Source: Chthonomonas sp. UBA2387
GTDB taxonomy: Bacteria > Armatimonadota > Fimbriimonadia > Fimbriimonadales > Fimbriimonadaceae
NCBI GenBank assembly: GCA_002343445.1
Contig: DDSP01000074.1
Coordinates: 57,174-64,657 of the forward strand
DNA: 7,484 nucleotides
Direction: 5' to 3'
The position numbers were made by a program, and so were the translations under genes. Within the stretch, counting starts at the first letter, position 1. Every line of letters begins with the position of its first letter. Below the pieces are notes generated by a model. That model did not search any database and was not told the DNA's origin. It saw only the letters and a list, made by a program, of their open reading frames with translations. Shown in pieces: positions 5,610 through 7,484 of this stretch.

Positions 5610-7402
5610 TGGACCCGCGACCCTTGTTCCGAGTCGCCACGGCTGGGAGCGTTGACGATGGCAAGAGCACGTTCATCGGTAGGCTGTTGGCCGAATCGAA
5701 CGCGATCTTCGAAGACCATTGGGAAGCCCTCGTCCGAGCGAGCCGCGCCACGGGAGAAGAGCAGACCAACCTGGCGCTTCTCACCGACGGCTTGCGCGCC
5801 GAACGCGAACAGAAGATCACGATCGACGTGGCCTACCGCACGTTCGCCACGGCTAGACGCCGCTACCTGCTGGCAGACACCCCGGGCCATGCGCGTTATA
5901 CGCGCAACATGTTCACGGGCGCCTCGACCGCAGAAGCGGTCATCCTGTTGCTCGACGCCGAACGCGGCCCGACGCGTCAGACCTACCTGCACGCGTTCAT
6001 CGCTTCGCTGCTGGCCGTACCGCACGTCCTGGTCGCCGTCAACAAGATGGACTTGGTCGGCTACTCCCGCGAGGTGTTTGAGGCCCGTGCCGAGGAGTTT
6101 CGTGCAGGCGTCCACGGCATGGAGTTCGGCGACTTGCGGTTCCTGCCCGTTTCGGCCGTCGAAGGCGAGGGCATCGTGTCCTATCGCGGGACGATGCCTT
6201 GGTTCCATGGCCCGAGCGTGCTCCAGACGTTGGACGACTTGGAGCCGGCCGCCAAGCCGTTCTTCTTCCGATTCCCGGTTCAGGGCGTCGTTCGGCCCGG
6301 ACCCGGACTGCGCGGGCTGATGGGCGAGGCGTGTTCGGGCGCCATCCGGGTTGGCGAGGCGGTTCAGGTGCTGCCGACCGGAGAGACGACGTCGGTGGTC
6401 GAGATCCTCTCACCGGACGGGCCTGTGGAATCGTGTGCCGTGGGCGATCCGGCCATCGTGGTCCTGGCCGACGATCTGGACGTGGGGCGCGGAGCGATCC
6501 TCGTGCGGCCCAAGAATCCCGCGACCGTGGCCCACTCGGCCGAGGCGATGGTGGTGTGGATGTCAGAGGATCCCGCGCGCCTTCGCGCCCCCTACCGTCT
6601 GCTGAGCGGGACGGCGTCGGCTCTGGGCAACATCGACGAAATCGCGTACCGTGTGGCACCGGACACGCTCCATCGCGAGGCGACCGAGTCGCTGGAACTC
6701 AACGACGTGAGCAAGGTGCGTTTGCGGTTGGCCGATCCTCTCTGCCTCGACGTGTACCGATCGGATCGCACGACAGGCTCGTTCGAACTCCTTTCGGTGG
6801 AATCGGGCGAAGTCATGGCGGCGGGTGTCGTGTTGCGCGTTCCCGCTTTGGAGCCTGAGGCACGCTCCGAACGAGGGCTCTGCGTCTGGATGACCGGGCT
6901 GAGCGGTGCGGGGAAGTCCACCCTCTCGGACCTGACAACGGCTCGGCTGCGCGCGGCAGGTCTGCCGGTGGTGCAACTCGATGGCGACGCATTACGGGCA
7001 GGTCTGAATCGAGACCTGGGCTTTTCGGAGAGCGACCGGACCGAGAACATCCGCCGCACCGCAGAGGTCGCCCGTTTGCTCGCCAGCCAAGGGGTGGTCG
7101 TGATTTGCTCGCTGATCAGCCCGATGCGGTCGCAGCGCGAACTCGCCGCGGAGATCGTCGGCGAAGCTTGGTTCGAGGTGTTCGTGGATTGTCCGATCGA
7201 CGTGGCCGAAGCGCGCGATGTCAAAGGGCTATACGCCCGGGCGAGGCGAGGCGAGATTCCCGAGTTCACCGGCGTCTCGGCTCCTTACGAGGCTCCGATG
7301 AGTCCGGACGTGAGGCTCGACACCTCGGCGACCGAACCGCAGGCGGCAGCGAGAACGTTGGCGGACGCCGTGAAGTTGCGCATTTTGGGTGCCCAACCTT
7401 AA
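5609..7402 (+). CDS. cysNC: Bifunctional CysN-CysC: sulfate adenylyltransferase GTPase subunit fused to APS kinase
   Basis: A 597-residue fusion. The CysN half (about 1-415) is the EF-Tu-like GTPase that drives APS formation by CysD; the CysC half (about 420-597) phosphorylates APS to PAPS. CysN motifs: P-loop GSVDDGKST (13-21), switch I TDGLRAEREQKITIDVAY (59-76), DTPGH (90-94), NKMD (145-148), then two beta-barrel domains including PVQGVVRPG and AEAMVVWMSEDP. CysC motifs: P-loop GLSGAGKST (430-438), LDGDALR, DLGFSESDRTENIRR, the SLISPMR segment (501-507), and ARDVKGLYARARRGEIPEFTG. One oddity is lysine at 69, where the family usually has glycine (REQGIT). The start overlaps the cysD stop (TGATG). 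The frame is open back to about 4520, but that part is only a shadow of the lipoprotein and cysD genes. PAPS feeds cysteine synthesis or sulfotransferases; neither is visible here. Confidence 0.96.
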   Translation: MDPRPLFRVATAGSVDDGKSTFIGRLLAESNAIFEDHWEALVRASRATGEEQTNLALLTDGLRAEREQKITIDVAYRTFATARRRYLLADTPGHARYTRNMFTGASTAEAVILLLDAERGPTRQTYLHAFIASLLAVPHVLVAVNKMDLVGYSREVFEARAEEFRAGVHGMEFGDLRFLPVSAVEGEGIVSYRGTMPWFHGPSVLQTLDDLEPAAKPFFFRFPVQGVVRPGPGLRGLMGEACSGAIRVGEAVQVLPTGETTSVVEILSPDGPVESCAVGDPAIVVLADDLDVGRGAILVRPKNPATVAHSAEAMVVWMSEDPARLRAPYRLLSGTASALGNIDEIAYRVAPDTLHREATESLELNDVSKVRLRLADPLCLDVYRSDRTTGSFELLSVESGEVMAAGVVLRVPALEPEARSERGLCVWMTGLSGAGKSTLSDLTTARLRAAGLPVVQLDGDALRAGLNRDLGFSESDRTENIRRTAEVARLLASQGVVVICSLISPMRSQRELAAEIVGEAWFEVFVDCPIDVAEARDVKGLYARARRGEIPEFTGVSAPYEAPMSPDVRLDTSATEPQAAARTLADAVKLRILGAQP

Positions 7403-7413
7403 CAAAGTGCCCT

Positions 7414-7419
7414 TATACT
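7414..7419 (+). promoter_or_regulatory. Candidate -10 box of the pilin-like gene (leaderless type)
   Basis: TATACT, five of six matches to TATAAT, starts 11 bases after the cysNC stop and ends eight bases before the ATG at 7428. No Shine-Dalgarno lies between. It suggests the pilin-like gene has its own promoter and is not simply part of the cys operon. Confidence 0.45.
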
Positions 7420-7427
7420 GGTATCTG

Positions 7428-7484
7428 ATGCAGAACCGCCGGCGCGCTTTCACGCTCATTGAGCTGCTCGTCGTGATCGCGATC
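7428..7484 (+). CDS. Start of a type IV pilin-like/pseudopilin protein, cut by the window end
   Basis: Only 19 codons are visible, reading MQNRRRAFTLIELLVVIAI. This is the class III prepilin signal: a short basic leader, prepilin peptidase cleavage expected between A7 and F8, glutamate at mature position 5 (E12), and the start of the hydrophobic assembly helix. Alanine before the cleavage site is less common than glycine. Proteins starting this way include type IV pilins, type II secretion pseudopilins, and the large families of FTLIELLVVIAI proteins in Planctomycetes, Verrucomicrobia and Armatimonadota. Which of these it is cannot be told without the rest of the gene. It lies 25 bases beyond the cysNC stop on the same strand. 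Confidence 0.85.
   Translation, partial: MQNRRRAFTLIELLVVIAI

Noticed and set aside
1..7484. CRISPR array, insertion sequence, phage, defence or toxin-antitoxin module
   Set aside because: No spaced repeat array, transposase, terminal inverted repeats with target duplication, integrase or paired small toxin-like genes were found; the window is mainly housekeeping genes.

Overview
The window is about 7.5 kb of GC-rich bacterial chromosome made almost entirely of housekeeping genes. The organism cannot be named with certainty. Four things together suggest a non-proteobacterial lineage such as Armatimonadota (Fimbriimonas-like): the mycobacterial-type class II aldolase, the CysD of the SGGKDS type, a prepilin start reading RRRAFTLIELLVVIAI, and TANNNT boxes placed directly before start codons with no Shine-Dalgarno. 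This placement is an inference and should be held loosely.

Layout. (1) 1-1910, plus strand: glyS, the beta subunit of tetrameric glycyl-tRNA synthetase, lacking its first 50 or so residues at the window edge. (2) 1989-3210, minus strand and convergent with glyS: a two-gene unit of fba (class II fructose-bisphosphate aldolase) followed 7 bases later by a 62-residue Sm/SH3-like small protein. The aldolase stop codon lies inside the small gene's Shine-Dalgarno. (3) 3244-3293: overlapping inverted repeats between fba and the tRNA. (4) 3312-3397, plus strand: tRNA-Leu(GAG) with encoded CCA. (5) 3398-3714: no intact gene, but a possible broken minus-strand reading frame. (6) 3715-4632, minus strand: an unrecognised lipoprotein. 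(7) 4710-7402, plus strand and divergent from the lipoprotein: cysD and a cysN-cysC fusion overlapping by one base, together the complete sulfate-activation route from sulfate to PAPS. (8) 7428 to the window end: the start of a type IV pilin-like/pseudopilin gene.

The genes do not form one system. The functional units are glycine tRNA charging, a glycolytic enzyme with a coupled small protein, one leucine tRNA, and sulfate activation. The most interesting common thread is translational signalling. The four genes that appear to begin transcription units (fba, the lipoprotein, cysD and the pilin gene) each have a TANNNT box 6-8 bases before an ATG and no visible Shine-Dalgarno, as expected of leaderless mRNAs. 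The two internal genes (the small protein and cysNC) have Shine-Dalgarno sequences and are coupled to the gene upstream. I found no CRISPR array, insertion sequence, phage gene, toxin-antitoxin pair or convincing novel multi-gene system.
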